IMG/VR virus record: IMGVR_UViG_3300028557_000108
Coordinates: 1 to 35,059 of that record
Strand: one strand, 5' to 3'
DNA length: 35,059 nucleotides
Source of the DNA: a virus
Shown: positions 24,813 to 33,369 of the stretch, piece by piece
Layout: every line of letters starts with the position of its first letter
How positions within the stretch are numbered: position 1 is the first letter of the stretch
Made by a program: the position numbers and the translations under genes
Notes under the pieces: generated by a model
Seen by the model: the letters and a program-made list of their open reading frames with translations, nothing else
Databases searched by the model: none
What the model was told of the DNA's origin: nothing

Positions 24813-26401
24813 ATGCTATTATTATTTAAAAAGAGATTAGTAAAACTGTATGTTTTTACACATCTAAGTTCAGTAAAATACTCATTACCCTTAAAGATAT
24901 GGTTTACTTCTATTACAAAATATATACCAAGCATTTTACTGTCAAAATCACTGTATGCAATAGCTCCATCACGATCTATACCTATAAAATAACCTGATTG
25001 TCTGTGTGTTGATCCGGGTACTTTAAAGATAACTGTATTATTAAAGAATATATTATTATATATAACTCTATTTCGGCCTAAGCTTAATCTTTGATCAGCT
25101 TCATCTTCAATTACAGAGAATATATTCTTAATATTTCTTTGTTCTTGTCTATTTTTTCCAGGAAAAAAGTTTGAAAATGCACCTGATTCTGAAACCGAAT
25201 TAAAAGGTTTTACATAATTATCAATATATGTATCGGTAATATGATTGATATCGTTTTTTTCAGAGTCTATTGAAAACTGCTTGTCAATGTAATTGTAACT
25301 ATGTACATTTGTTGAAGCTATTTCTTGTTGTGTGTGTATACCTGGCATTGGATCGTATATTAAGTTGTTTATAGTGCCATACTTATCAAGAAATAATGCT
25401 AGCTGAGGCGTAAAATTGGCAGGTTCGATATAATAGTTCTTTGTATCATCTGAATATAGCCCTAATTTAAAAGTTTCTAAATAAAGTTCGCCGCCTCCTG
25501 TTTGTTGACTATTGCTAACAGGTACTACTGCGCTCTGAAAATAACTTTTTAAACTCTTTAATGAAAATCTATTGGTACTTCTTTCTAATTCTAAAAGCCC
25601 CATATCATAATTGTCTGTTTCACTAGAAACATGGCGTGATATCAAATAATTTAAACAATCTATTCCTTTATATCTAGCAGGAGATGCAAAAAATATACTA
25701 GTGCTTCCTTCATCAAAATTTTCATTAAAAGTTACAGTTTCACCTTCACTATTGAAAAAGTTATTTAAAAATTCTTTAATAGCAGTTCCTGTATTAATAC
25801 CTCTTTCCTCATCATCGAGATTAAGAATATTATCCGTTTTATTTTTATCCGTAAAATTAGCTGTAGAGAAGTATGAATTTTTTTCAGTTAATAATTCATA
25901 ATGCGTATCCCAGAAATATAATTTTTTAAATTTCTGACCGGGTTGATCACCTTCAATTTCTTCAGTTCTATAGATACTAAAAAGAAAATATAGCCGAAAT
26001 AATAAGTCAGAATTTGATCTATCAAATTTAGTAGAAAGTTCTGATTCATTTAATTTTGGTATAATTTCAATTTCTAAAAAGTCTCTTGAATCTCCTTTAA
26101 ATATAAAACCTTTATTAGGAGTAAATCTTCCAGAAGTATTATTGCTTATTTCATCATTATTTTGCAAATCGGTTATTCGTTCAACAGCATCAAATGTATT
26201 ATTTAAAATTAAATAACCTTGATGGAAAGGGTTAGTAAGAGAGTCTTGTATTACAAGAGTATTAATCGATCCGATCTTTAATTGCTGTGATCTGCCATCA
26301 GAAGAATTCAGTATAACGTTAAAATAATAGGGATTATTATTAATAACGTCACTAAAGCGATCCTGATTAGTTAATAAATCACTTTGTGTTATTTCTGCCA
26401 T
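24809..26401 (-). CDS. Baseplate central hub protein, gp27-like
   Basis: This 530-residue protein is the best gp27 candidate. In T4, gp27 trimers form the hub cylinder that links spike to tube. The N-terminal region (PYYFNVILNSSDGRSQQLKIG, partial match near 23-43; then LVIQDSLTNPFHQGYLIL) has the strand pattern of hub and gpD-like proteins, with a tube-like first domain. The C-terminus, VIFKVPGSTHRQSGYFIG followed by YFVIEVNHIFKGNEYFTEL, is the typical OB/beta-barrel ending of hub proteins (displacement, then a return strand before a Lys-Thr-Tyr end). It is longer than T4 gp27 (391). ATG 26401 has an ACTAAATA box five bases upstream. The assignment rests on pattern and position, not on an alignment. 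Confidence 0.6.
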   Translation of the reverse strand: MAEITQSDLLTNQDRFSDVINNNPYYFNVILNSSDGRSQQLKIGSINTLVIQDSLTNPFHQGYLILNNTFDAVERITDLQNNDEISNNTSGRFTPNKGFIFKGDSRDFLEIEIIPKLNESELSTKFDRSNSDLLFRLYFLFSIYRTEEIEGDQPGQKFKKLYFWDTHYELLTEKNSYFSTANFTDKNKTDNILNLDDEERGINTGTAIKEFLNNFFNSEGETVTFNENFDEGSTSIFFASPARYKGIDCLNYLISRHVSSETDNYDMGLLELERSTNRFSLKSLKSYFQSAVVPVSNSQQTGGGELYLETFKLGLYSDDTKNYYIEPANFTPQLALFLDKYGTINNLIYDPMPGIHTQQEIASTNVHSYNYIDKQFSIDSEKNDINHITDTYIDNYVKPFNSVSESGAFSNFFPGKNRQEQRNIKNIFSVIEDEADQRLSLGRNRVIYNNIFFNNTVIFKVPGSTHRQSGYFIGIDRDGAIAYSDFDSKMLGIYFVIEVNHIFKGNEYFTELRCVKTYSFTNLFLNNNSI

Positions 26402-26405
26402 AGGT

Positions 26406-26774
26406 TTATTTAGTTGCTAAAGTATTCTTAATCTCGTATATAATTCCTGGAACATACTGAGTCTTTATTATTTTCAATGAACTTCCAGCTTTAGCAAAAT
26501 CAACGGGGTTATAGATCTGATTAGTAAGACAAACCAACCACCAAAGTTCAATTGTTCTGTAAGCATTAAAACTCACAGTAGTCCAGGGCATTCTACTAGA
26601 AATTAACATATTATATATTTTTGTTTCATCAATATTGTTAGGTAAAAATAGAGATTGAAGTAAATTATAATAGTATTGATTGTCTTTATTTTTATATACT
26701 TTAAAAATATTCTCATATCTAATACTGTTCAAGCTAGGTAAATCGGTAATTGAGTTTTGAAATTGTCCTTCCAT
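26406..26774 (-). CDS. Baseplate wedge protein, gp53-like
   Basis: This 122-residue protein resembles gp53-type wedge proteins, which clamp neighbouring wedges around the hub in T4. The informative part is the C-terminal half: YRTIELWWLVCLTNQIYNP followed by GSSLKIIKTQYVPGI. This matches the W-N-I-P and G-x-x-L-x-I-P (LysM-like) pattern of the family. T4 gp53 is longer (196), so this may be a shortened form. I chose ATG 26772-26774, which lies one base after the gp48-like stop. An upstream TTG (26792) would add six residues but lies inside the previous gene. GGAGG sits 11 bases before the ATG, in the end of the previous gene, so translation is likely coupled. Confidence 0.6.
   Translation of the reverse strand: MEGQFQNSITDLPSLNSIRYENIFKVYKNKDNQYYYNLLQSLFLPNNIDETKIYNMLISSRMPWTTVSFNAYRTIELWWLVCLTNQIYNPVDFAKAGSSLKIIKTQYVPGIIYEIKNTLATK
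26407..26414 (-). promoter_or_regulatory. Late-promoter-like box of the hub gene
   Basis: ACTAAATA, five bases before ATG 26401. It overlaps the final Thr-Lys-stop codons of the gp53-like gene. Confidence 0.5.
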
Positions 26775-26775
26775 A

Positions 26776-28128
26776 TTAGACGATTCCTCCAAAGGGTGTT
26801 GAAGATGTAGTTACAGCGGGATTACTGTTTATAAGACTGTACATAAAATTCTTTGTTTCCGCTAATAAGCTTTTTACTGTTATACGTATTAAATATGCAT
26901 CGGGTACGATAGTTTTAATCTTTCTTGAAGTTTGATTATTATAAAATTCACTTTTATAAGTGGTAGTAGCTCTAGTAGTAGCGGCATTTAAAAAATCACC
27001 AACTAGATTTCTTGGAGGTCCATTAATATTAAAAGTCTGGTCTGTGCTAAAGTTATTTAATGTATTTAAATTATTTTCTTCGCCTAGTTGAAAAGGGATA
27101 TTTGTTACTCTTAGGTTATCTGTAAAACTCAAATTAAATTCAAGCTCTCTTCTAGAGCCCTGAAAATCTACAGCAATGTTTGACACATAGCAAAATGGTA
27201 GAAATTTAACACCTGGTATATCTAATTGATAAAGTACAGGCGGGTCGACGATAGATACAGAGCGTCTTGATGGTTTATTGTTATACAGAAGTAAGAATAG
27301 TAATTCCCAATTTCTTACAACATCATCGAATGTAGCGCTTCCAGTGTTAATGAGAGGAAATGTAAAAGATATTTCTTCTCCTTCAGTTGAATAGTTGTAA
27401 AGTTTAGCCTTCTCAACAAAGCTGATATCTGAAGGTTTAGTTAATGTAGACGCAATATCGGTAAAATCAGTTAATCCATCTACTGCCATTTTAGCTATTC
27501 CGCTAAAATTTGTATTACTATCCCCTGAATAGACATTAGCTTGAGCACTAGAGTAATTATCAAAATAAGGTAAAATAAATTTCCACCCTGTATCTTCAGT
27601 TATATATAAATTCTCGTAAGGCTTCATTAAGGGATTTTTAAAGACAGGATTATTATCTTTTAATTGAGGTACAGCTGTTTCAGCAAATTGTGTAGCGCTT
27701 TGCTTAGCATTACCTACCGCGTTACTTACGTTACTTAAATTATTAGTAACATTATTACCTAAAAATTGTTTCGCTAATGGGTTTTGGGATAATTGATTTA
27801 AAGTATCTTGTGCTACAGTAAACGCATTTCCAAATGCATATTTTAACTGAGATATAAGACTATTTACTTTTTGTCTCTTTTCTGTTAAAATAACTCGCGG
27901 TACCTCTTGACGACTTTCTCTTAGTTTTGAATATGTCCAATAAAAGTCATTTACTACATCAACCACACTCCCATTAATTATAGTTCCATCAGAATTTGTA
28001 GAGCTCCCGTATGCTGTGTTGTTTGGCGAAACTAAGAAAGGAGGTGTTACATTAATATCTCTACCAAAAACTTCGTTATTTACTTCAGAGAACTCTCTTG
28101 ATCTATTAATTGAAAAAACGTGTTCCAT
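26776..28128 (-). CDS. Baseplate tail-tube cap protein, gp48-like
   Basis: This 450-residue protein resembles T4 gp48 (364), which with gp54 forms the platform between hub and tail tube. The C-terminal two thirds carry the signature: WKFILPYFDNYSSAQANVY near 180, SISFTFPL-type strands, VVRNWELLFLLLYNN near 264-278, PPVLYQLDIPGVKFLPFCYVSN near 290-312, the tube-fold strand ELEFNLSF, and TIVPDAYLIRITVKSLLAETKNF near 405-427. The N-terminal 150 residues include an Asn/Ala/Gln-rich helix. ATG 28128 has a CATAAATA box five bases upstream, overlapping the tape-measure stop. Location next to tape measure and hub genes agrees. Confidence 0.8.
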   Translation of the reverse strand: MEHVFSINRSREFSEVNNEVFGRDINVTPPFLVSPNNTAYGSSTNSDGTIINGSVVDVVNDFYWTYSKLRESRQEVPRVILTEKRQKVNSLISQLKYAFGNAFTVAQDTLNQLSQNPLAKQFLGNNVTNNLSNVSNAVGNAKQSATQFAETAVPQLKDNNPVFKNPLMKPYENLYITEDTGWKFILPYFDNYSSAQANVYSGDSNTNFSGIAKMAVDGLTDFTDIASTLTKPSDISFVEKAKLYNYSTEGEEISFTFPLINTGSATFDDVVRNWELLFLLLYNNKPSRRSVSIVDPPVLYQLDIPGVKFLPFCYVSNIAVDFQGSRRELEFNLSFTDNLRVTNIPFQLGEENNLNTLNNFSTDQTFNINGPPRNLVGDFLNAATTRATTTYKSEFYNNQTSRKIKTIVPDAYLIRITVKSLLAETKNFMYSLINSNPAVTTSSTPFGGIV

Positions 28129-28133
28129 AATTA

Positions 28134-28141
28134 TATTTATG
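28134..28141 (-). promoter_or_regulatory. Late-promoter-like box of the gp48-like gene
   Basis: CATAAATA, five bases before ATG 28128. It is made from the last codon and stop (GCA TAA) of the upstream gene plus ATA. Confidence 0.5.
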
Positions 28142-30215
28142 CATATACAGATCTACTAAGATCTTCCATTTGGAACTCGTAATTAGATGCTGCTTTATTT
28201 GAAAAATTATTGAAATTCGAATTACTATTAACTATTACATTATTTGATTTTAACGTATTGCTAGCTATAGTAGCTAGTGCAGTATTATTTCCAGTTTGTG
28301 TTTTTAGTAATGCTTCTAAAAGAATGGCATGTTTATTAAGACCGCTAACAATATCATCTACCATTTTTTTAAAATCTACTTTATCCATATTCTGATTCTG
28401 ATCTGTTTTTAATTGTTGAATGGCACTAGAATCACTACCAACTGGCTTGAATTTTTCGTATTTTTCGTAGTCTGTGTCTATTTGTTTTTCGCCTTCAGTA
28501 TCTAATGCTTTAATAGTGTCTTCATTGAGTTGTTTACTTTTTTCTAATTTTTTAATTCTTTCAATTCTATCTTTATCGTCACCATACATATCTTTTATAT
28601 TTTCTCTCGTCCATCCGAGAATAATACTGCCAGCACTGGTTATAACTCCTGATACAATGCCGGTAAGCAATGTTGCAGTTAGCGGTTGACTAAAAAAAGG
28701 TGTTCCTGGGATAACTGAAGAAGCTAGACCTACACTTCCTCCAAGAACAGAACCAGCAGCGCCTGCTTTTAGAGAATCTGTTAAAACTTTTTTATTAGGA
28801 TTTTTTTCATTTTCAATTTCTTTATTGAGTCTTTTTTCTTCTAGGATTGAGTTTTCTCTTGCTTGATAATAAGAATCTTCATCATTTATATCATTACCCG
28901 CTTTTCTATCTAAAGAGGATACTGGGTAATATTTATTGCGCGATGTTATTGCTTTAAAAGCTGCTTTAAGCTTATCAAAGCCCTCTGCTTTATCTATTTC
29001 TTGAAGATTATCTATTGTTTCTACAACAAATCTAAGTCCATTAGAAATTCCGGGTGCGTAATCATCTAAAATTTTAAATCCTTTAGAAGCAGCAGCTTCA
29101 TTACCACTGAAAATTAGTGATATGGCATTTGCTATATCTACTACAGAAGAAACTACAGAATTAATTTTTTCTGAAATTTCGGTAAAAACAGCATTAAACA
29201 CATCACCGATGTTTGCTTCTAATGGTCCTTTTGTAACAAAATTTTTATCAGCAGCAAATACAAATGCTTTTTCAGTTAACATGGATAAAAATTTTGTTAC
29301 TGGTGTTAGTACAGGAAAATAAACCGAAATTTGATTGAGTATGCCAATTATATCTGTGAAGTTAATGTTACTTCCTTTTGTTGCAACTTCATAAAGCTGT
29401 ACAAAAAGGTTACTTACTTTACCAAAAAAATCTATCACTGGGTTTAGAAAATTTGTGATGCCGTTAAAAATACCATCAACTACTTGTTCAAAAGAAAAGG
29501 TTTTACCAAATAAACTGAATTGTTTGCTCTTATCTGACTTAGCATCATAATTACCAAGTAGTCTTTGCTTTGAACTACCAAAGAAAGTAGCGATGAATTC
29601 AGCGCCAGGTATAGCGAAAGCAAGCCTCTTAATACCTTTTTCAATTTGCCCTTGAGCTATGAGAGAGAATCCATCATAAGCATCTATCAATCTTCCTACA
29701 AAAGGTATTCCACGAATAAACTCTTTAAATTCAAGATTCTTCTTGTTAAAAACATTTAGAATATTTTTTAAACTTGTAAATACTGCACCTTTTTGAAAAT
29801 TTTCGAACATTTTTTTCATAGCTGGTATTTTTTGTACACCAAATGCTAGTCCTGCAATACCACCTAAGAGAAGTAATATAGGGCTTAAAAATTTAAATAT
29901 TGAGCCGGTTTCTTTCTTTTGAGAAGTCTTTACTTCTTTTAATAATGCACTATATTTGTCTGATTGATCTAATGCCTTTAAGGATTTTTGTGCTGATTTT
30001 GAAAATGTTACCTCTTGAGGTTCTTTTGAACGCTTATCTCTTCTTGCTTGTGCATCAGCTGTAATAGCATATCTATTATCTTCAATCGATATACGTTTAT
30101 CTAGTATTTTTTCAACATTTTGTAGTATTTTAGTCTGTTGAACTGATTGAAGCTTAAGATCTTCAAATCCTTTACCAAATACAGCGATAAGCTGATCATT
30201 AGATAACTCGTCCAT
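28137..30215 (-). CDS. Tape-measure candidate, gp29-like
   Basis: This 692-residue protein is the best tape-measure candidate: it is the longest gene between the tube/assembly genes and the gp48-like gene, where gp29 (590) sits in T4. Tape measures set tail length and are ejected with DNA. The first 100 residues are a charged helix likely to coil. A hydrophobic segment, FLSPILLLLGGIAGLAFGV, lies at about 108-126. A second, longer Gly/Ala/Ser-rich hydrophobic region with GSVGLASSVIPG and LLTGIVSGVITSAGSIIL spans about 485-535. The remainder is helical with several amphipathic phenylalanine-rich stretches. An Asn/Ser-rich C-terminus is typical of a disordered end. A CTTAAATA box lies six bases before ATG. 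No peptidase or lysozyme motif is visible. Confidence 0.65.
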   Translation of the reverse strand: MDELSNDQLIAVFGKGFEDLKLQSVQQTKILQNVEKILDKRISIEDNRYAITADAQARRDKRSKEPQEVTFSKSAQKSLKALDQSDKYSALLKEVKTSQKKETGSIFKFLSPILLLLGGIAGLAFGVQKIPAMKKMFENFQKGAVFTSLKNILNVFNKKNLEFKEFIRGIPFVGRLIDAYDGFSLIAQGQIEKGIKRLAFAIPGAEFIATFFGSSKQRLLGNYDAKSDKSKQFSLFGKTFSFEQVVDGIFNGITNFLNPVIDFFGKVSNLFVQLYEVATKGSNINFTDIIGILNQISVYFPVLTPVTKFLSMLTEKAFVFAADKNFVTKGPLEANIGDVFNAVFTEISEKINSVVSSVVDIANAISLIFSGNEAAASKGFKILDDYAPGISNGLRFVVETIDNLQEIDKAEGFDKLKAAFKAITSRNKYYPVSSLDRKAGNDINDEDSYYQARENSILEEKRLNKEIENEKNPNKKVLTDSLKAGAAGSVLGGSVGLASSVIPGTPFFSQPLTATLLTGIVSGVITSAGSIILGWTRENIKDMYGDDKDRIERIKKLEKSKQLNEDTIKALDTEGEKQIDTDYEKYEKFKPVGSDSSAIQQLKTDQNQNMDKVDFKKMVDDIVSGLNKHAILLEALLKTQTGNNTALATIASNTLKSNNVIVNSNSNFNNFSNKAASNYEFQMEDLSRSVYA

Positions 30216-30221
30216 TACTAA

Positions 30222-30229
30222 TATTTAAG
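30222..30229 (-). promoter_or_regulatory. Late-promoter-like box of the tape-measure candidate gene
   Basis: CTTAAATA, six bases before ATG 30215. Confidence 0.45.
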
Positions 30230-30241
30230 AGATTAGATTAG

Positions 30242-30994
30242 TTAGATGGAGAAAAATGCACCGTCAACTTCAATATTAATATCGTTTATTTTTGTAAATT
30301 GATTCTCTGTTTCTCTATAAGACTTAACATATTCTAAAATATTATTAGTTACAGAAGCTGGTAATCTTTCAACAATGGGAATAAGCTCAGCTACATTTGA
30401 ATTGTTAAAATCAGCAGTAAACGGTTTATCACCATTTATAGAAACACATTTAATAAATTTAATAATTTCATGAATAAAGAGCTCACCAATTACGTTTTTA
30501 AAATCTTTATCCTGTAGTAATTTTATACTTTCTAATGAGTAACTGCTTACAGCTTTATCAAGTGCTAATCTAGGAGCTTGTAATTCAACAGTAATATTTT
30601 GATATTCAATCTTCTTCTCAAGAGGTATCTTTATTTCTAGGGAGGGTATCTGATTAACCTTGTCAATTAAATTGTACGAATTGTCATCGTACTTATAATT
30701 TGAATCTAAACATTTTGCTCTTAATGCAATTGCAATAGCAGTGCGATCGAACGTATAAAGATCGCTAACCTTAACAGAGCTATCGATATTCTCTTGGATG
30801 ATACTATAGAAATTAATAATAAAGGAGAGTTTAGTGAGTGTCTCGTCAATTGACGTTTTTAAAAGGTTCTTCTGCTGCTTAAGGTTAAGGTTTTTAAACT
30901 TAACTTCTTTTTTGAGAGAAGGTATGAATATATCAATAGTATTAGTTCTATTAAGCTCTTCTAACTGTCTCAATAAATCTACTGTATTACTCAT
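30242..30994 (-). CDS. Baseplate hub assembly protein, gp26-like
   Basis: This 250-residue protein resembles the T4 gp26/T4_baseplate family, hub assembly factors. The diagnostic part is near the N-terminus: an IFIPSLKKEVKFKNLNLKQ (22-40) strand pair, which in the family reads as a Pro-x-x-Gly-Lys-x-x-x-[YF]-x-x-[LF] turn, followed by a K-x-x-L-L helix (KNLLKTSID). TAIAIALRAKCL near 85-96 corresponds to the helix of the same family (usually L-x-x-R-x-K-S). T4 gp26 is 208 residues. Its start overlaps the upstream gene by eight bases, so the pair is coupled. Gp26 proteins act at assembly and may be absent from the virion. A shared origin with the 290-residue neighbour is possible. Confidence 0.6.
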   Translation of the reverse strand: MSNTVDLLRQLEELNRTNTIDIFIPSLKKEVKFKNLNLKQQKNLLKTSIDETLTKLSFIINFYSIIQENIDSSVKVSDLYTFDRTAIAIALRAKCLDSNYKYDDNSYNLIDKVNQIPSLEIKIPLEKKIEYQNITVELQAPRLALDKAVSSYSLESIKLLQDKDFKNVIGELFIHEIIKFIKCVSINGDKPFTADFNNSNVAELIPIVERLPASVTNNILEYVKSYRETENQFTKINDINIEVDGAFFSI

Positions 30995-31859
30995 GTTTAT
31001 AATTAGGTCCCTTGTTAGGCATGTTCAACTCTTTGTTTGACTTATTTCTCTCTTCAATCTCTTTCTTGAAGAGGTTCATATATACATTTATCTCAGCAGG
31101 TGTGGAATTGTATAGTAAATTGCTGCCAAGATTAGCTTTTGTGACAAAATAATACTCAAATTCGTAAAGAGAGAGAAGATCGCGCTTGAAGATTATTTTT
31201 AAAAATTCTAAAACTGTATTATCCGCAAGAGAGATATTAAGTTCAATTTTTTCATTAGGTAACTTAAAATTAAGAAGATAATAACTTTCAAAGAATTTTT
31301 CTATTTTATTAAAATGCTCTTTACAATCTTTAAATATATTAGCAGGCAGTAATTCAGTAATATTTGAGTCGTTAATATCTACTTCTTCGTTGTTAAAGTT
31401 AATTCGTTTAATTGTAGTTAAAAAACTGTTCTCATTTTTCTCAGTTAATAAAGAATAAGGAAGTCCATATTCAACATGTATTTTATTATACGTTTTTTCG
31501 GTGTGTAGCAATTCTTCAGGTATAGTAATATCTTTTAAAGTTGTAATTATATTGGTTAAATCAATAGAGAGCGGGTTATCTTTTTTAGTAATTTTATCAG
31601 GTATTGTAAGTTCCAGTACAGGTGTTATACAAATAGTACGAATTGTAAGAAGAAGATACAGTTTATCGAAGAACGTAAGTTTAAGATTCTTTTCAACCAA
31701 TAAATTATCTAATATTTTATCAAATAAAAGAGATATTTGTTTATTATTATTGTTTAAAAGCGTTTTAACAAGGGATTTAAACGTTGAATACTTTAGCTCA
31801 TACAAATCAGTGATCTTTTCTAAAGACGGGATATAGCTTTGATATATAAAATCATCCAC
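30987..31859 (-). CDS. Probable hub assembly protein, gp26/gp51-related
   Basis: This 290-residue, strongly charged, helix-rich protein lies directly upstream of the gp26-like gene and overlaps it by eight bases. FFDKLYLLLTIRTICITPVLEL near residues 63-84 looks like the helix-strand element FDxxYLFLKxRxxSVG of gp26-type proteins. The N-terminal helix (YELKYSTFKSLVKTLL) also fits. It lacks the N-terminal Pro-Gly turn seen in its neighbour. The T4 counterpart could be gp51, which helps hub assembly. The C-terminus is Lys/Asn-rich and probably disordered. GTG 31859 is preferred as start because GTTAAATA lies six bases upstream. The function is inferred from one short motif and gene order. Confidence 0.5.
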   Translation of the reverse strand: MDDFIYQSYIPSLEKITDLYELKYSTFKSLVKTLLNNNNKQISLLFDKILDNLLVEKNLKLTFFDKLYLLLTIRTICITPVLELTIPDKITKKDNPLSIDLTNIITTLKDITIPEELLHTEKTYNKIHVEYGLPYSLLTEKNENSFLTTIKRINFNNEEVDINDSNITELLPANIFKDCKEHFNKIEKFFESYYLLNFKLPNEKIELNISLADNTVLEFLKIIFKRDLLSLYEFEYYFVTKANLGSNLLYNSTPAEINVYMNLFKKEIEERNKSNKELNMPNKGPNYKHE

Positions 31860-31865
31860 AAAGCT

Positions 31866-31873
31866 TATTTAAC
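31866..31873 (-). promoter_or_regulatory. Late-promoter-like box of the 290-residue protein gene
   Basis: GTTAAATA, six bases before GTG 31859. It supports the GTG start. Confidence 0.45.
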
Positions 31874-31880
31874 ATGAAAA

Positions 31881-32789
31881 TTATAAAAATCCAAGAGGGT
31901 TAATGCTGCCAATACCATTTTGAAAGCTTGTAATTCTAGGAATTTCACCATTTGAAATTCTATTAACAATATCTGCAACAGGTAGATATAGATTATTTTC
32001 AACAGTATAATTTGAGTACGTCCAGCGTGTAGAATATGTTGTTAATTTATCATCAGAATAATCTAAAGACTGTTCAGATACTTGATAAGGCACGCAATTG
32101 TAAAAGTTAAATACTTTTCTAGGTATCATTGAGATGCTGTGTAAGGTTCTTGTATATTCAAGTAAAGTCATGTTTACTTTCATATTTTTAAGGTCTTTGG
32201 AGCTACCTGTGTCACCAGGGCGTGCTGTCATACCATAATGCGATCCTAAAATAACCCACGGTCTAATAACAAAATCAATAAATGATGTATTTGTTTCTCT
32301 AAAATCAATAACTAGTGCGGGCGGTTCGGTTGTTCTCCCTCCACCTAAAATACCGGGTAAAAATCCTCTATTATTAGGTACAGAGGCGGACATTACTTCA
32401 TACTGTTCAGTAGGTACTGTTATTGCATGTGCAAATAAACAACCAATAACTTTTTGTAAAGGAAAACTATTTAAAATATTAACAGCAGAATCAATATTAA
32501 ATCCTTTCTTAGAACCATCTGTTCTTTCTAATCCTTGAATAATATTGGTTCTAAGAGCGCGGGGATATGCATCTATAACAACTATCCATTGAGATGAATT
32601 GGGAATCGCTGTAAACCACGATTCCATTTGAAAGAGAAAATAATCCCTTACACTTACAATCGGAACACCGGGGATATTAAAACCGAAAAGATTAGTTACT
32701 TGAGGAGCGAATAATGGATTATTACCTGTAGCAAGCCCTGTAAAGTTTTGTCCTAAACCATTAAGTGCACTCGTAAACGGGTTATTCAC
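31881..32789 (-). CDS. Tube-like baseplate protein, gp54-like
   Basis: This 302-residue protein resembles T4 gp54 (320), the tube-fold protein that forms the platform on which the tail tube polymerises. Evidence is a VRDYFLFQMESWFTAIP segment near 47-63, SSQWIVVIDAYPRAL near 65-79, and tube-fold strands TEQYEVMSASVPNNRG, then FRETNTSFIDFVIRPWVI near 165-182. MNMTLLEYTRTL-type and RKVFNFYNCVPYQVSEQSLDY strands precede a final YSTRWTYSNYTV. It lies immediately after the tube gene, so a second tube-related protein is expected. The start is GTG 32789, supported by ACTAAATA five bases upstream. Distinguishing gp54 from a minor tube protein needs structure comparison. Confidence 0.6.
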   Translation of the reverse strand: MNNPFTSALNGLGQNFTGLATGNNPLFAPQVTNLFGFNIPGVPIVSVRDYFLFQMESWFTAIPNSSQWIVVIDAYPRALRTNIIQGLERTDGSKKGFNIDSAVNILNSFPLQKVIGCLFAHAITVPTEQYEVMSASVPNNRGFLPGILGGGRTTEPPALVIDFRETNTSFIDFVIRPWVILGSHYGMTARPGDTGSSKDLKNMKVNMTLLEYTRTLHSISMIPRKVFNFYNCVPYQVSEQSLDYSDDKLTTYSTRWTYSNYTVENNLYLPVADIVNRISNGEIPRITSFQNGIGSINPLGFL

Positions 32790-32794
32790 TTAAT

Positions 32795-32802
32795 TATTTA
32801 GT
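32795..32802 (-). promoter_or_regulatory. Late-promoter-like box of the gp54-like gene
   Basis: ACTAAATA, five bases before GTG 32789. Confidence 0.5.
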
Positions 32803-32815
32803 TAACTGAGTAGAT

Positions 32816-33364
32816 TTAAGAGATTTTTCTCCAGTAGTGATACGAAACTGTGGCGGTAAATTCAATTGTCTCGCCTGTTCCTGTGGCAATATTATACTGC
32901 AGGGGTCCAACACTTCTAACCGATGCACCAACTAGTTGATACTGTGATTGTTTGTTCATTTGATTGTCGAGCTGAACGAGATCGATAATGGCAGTCTGCT
33001 TAGGAGCAAAGTAATTACCAGTAGAATTTGAATCATCAAAAATATCTGTTGACCATTGTTCGAATTTCTGACGAAGTTGTGAATTAGCATCGGCATAGAA
33101 CGTTAATGCATAAGCTTCACTGCCTGGATAGGTTGCATTGCCGGGTAAATTAAAGTTTAATCCCATGTAAGGTACAGCAATATTTGTAATAGATCTTTCA
33201 GGTAGTGAGGCTGTTTTTACATATACTAAATCATTTTCATCAAATGTTACTGTGCTTGCTCCGCCGGTATTAATTGAGAGCACTCTAAAGTTAAAATCAC
33301 GAGCGAACTCGCGAGTAGAAGCTACTCTGTAAAAGTCGGTAATAAGTTGATTTACATCTGCCAT
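32816..33364 (-). CDS. Tail tube protein, gp19-like
   Basis: This 182-residue protein is the tail tube subunit. Hexamers stack to form the inner tube through which DNA passes. It begins MADVNQLITDFYRVAS and has the family strand order: FRVLSINTGG, DLVYVKTASLPERSI (about 46-60, the conserved x-x-K-T-A-x-L-P turn), NIAVPYMGLNFNLPGNATYPG (shown partly, about 61-81), the helix-preceding QLRQKFEQWSTDIF, and a C-terminal strand EFTATVSYHYWRK. Length is close to T4 gp19 (163). It follows the sheath gene by 24 bases, the usual order. An AATAAATA box lies five bases before ATG 33364. Confidence 0.9.
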   Translation of the reverse strand: MADVNQLITDFYRVASTREFARDFNFRVLSINTGGASTVTFDENDLVYVKTASLPERSITNIAVPYMGLNFNLPGNATYPGSEAYALTFYADANSQLRQKFEQWSTDIFDDSNSTGNYFAPKQTAIIDLVQLDNQMNKQSQYQLVGASVRSVGPLQYNIATGTGETIEFTATVSYHYWRKIS

Positions 33365-33369
33365 AAAAT

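Noticed and set aside
26775-26792. Upstream TTG start for the gp53-like gene
   Set aside because: It is a rare start codon inside the previous gene. The ATG one base after that gene's stop is a simpler choice.
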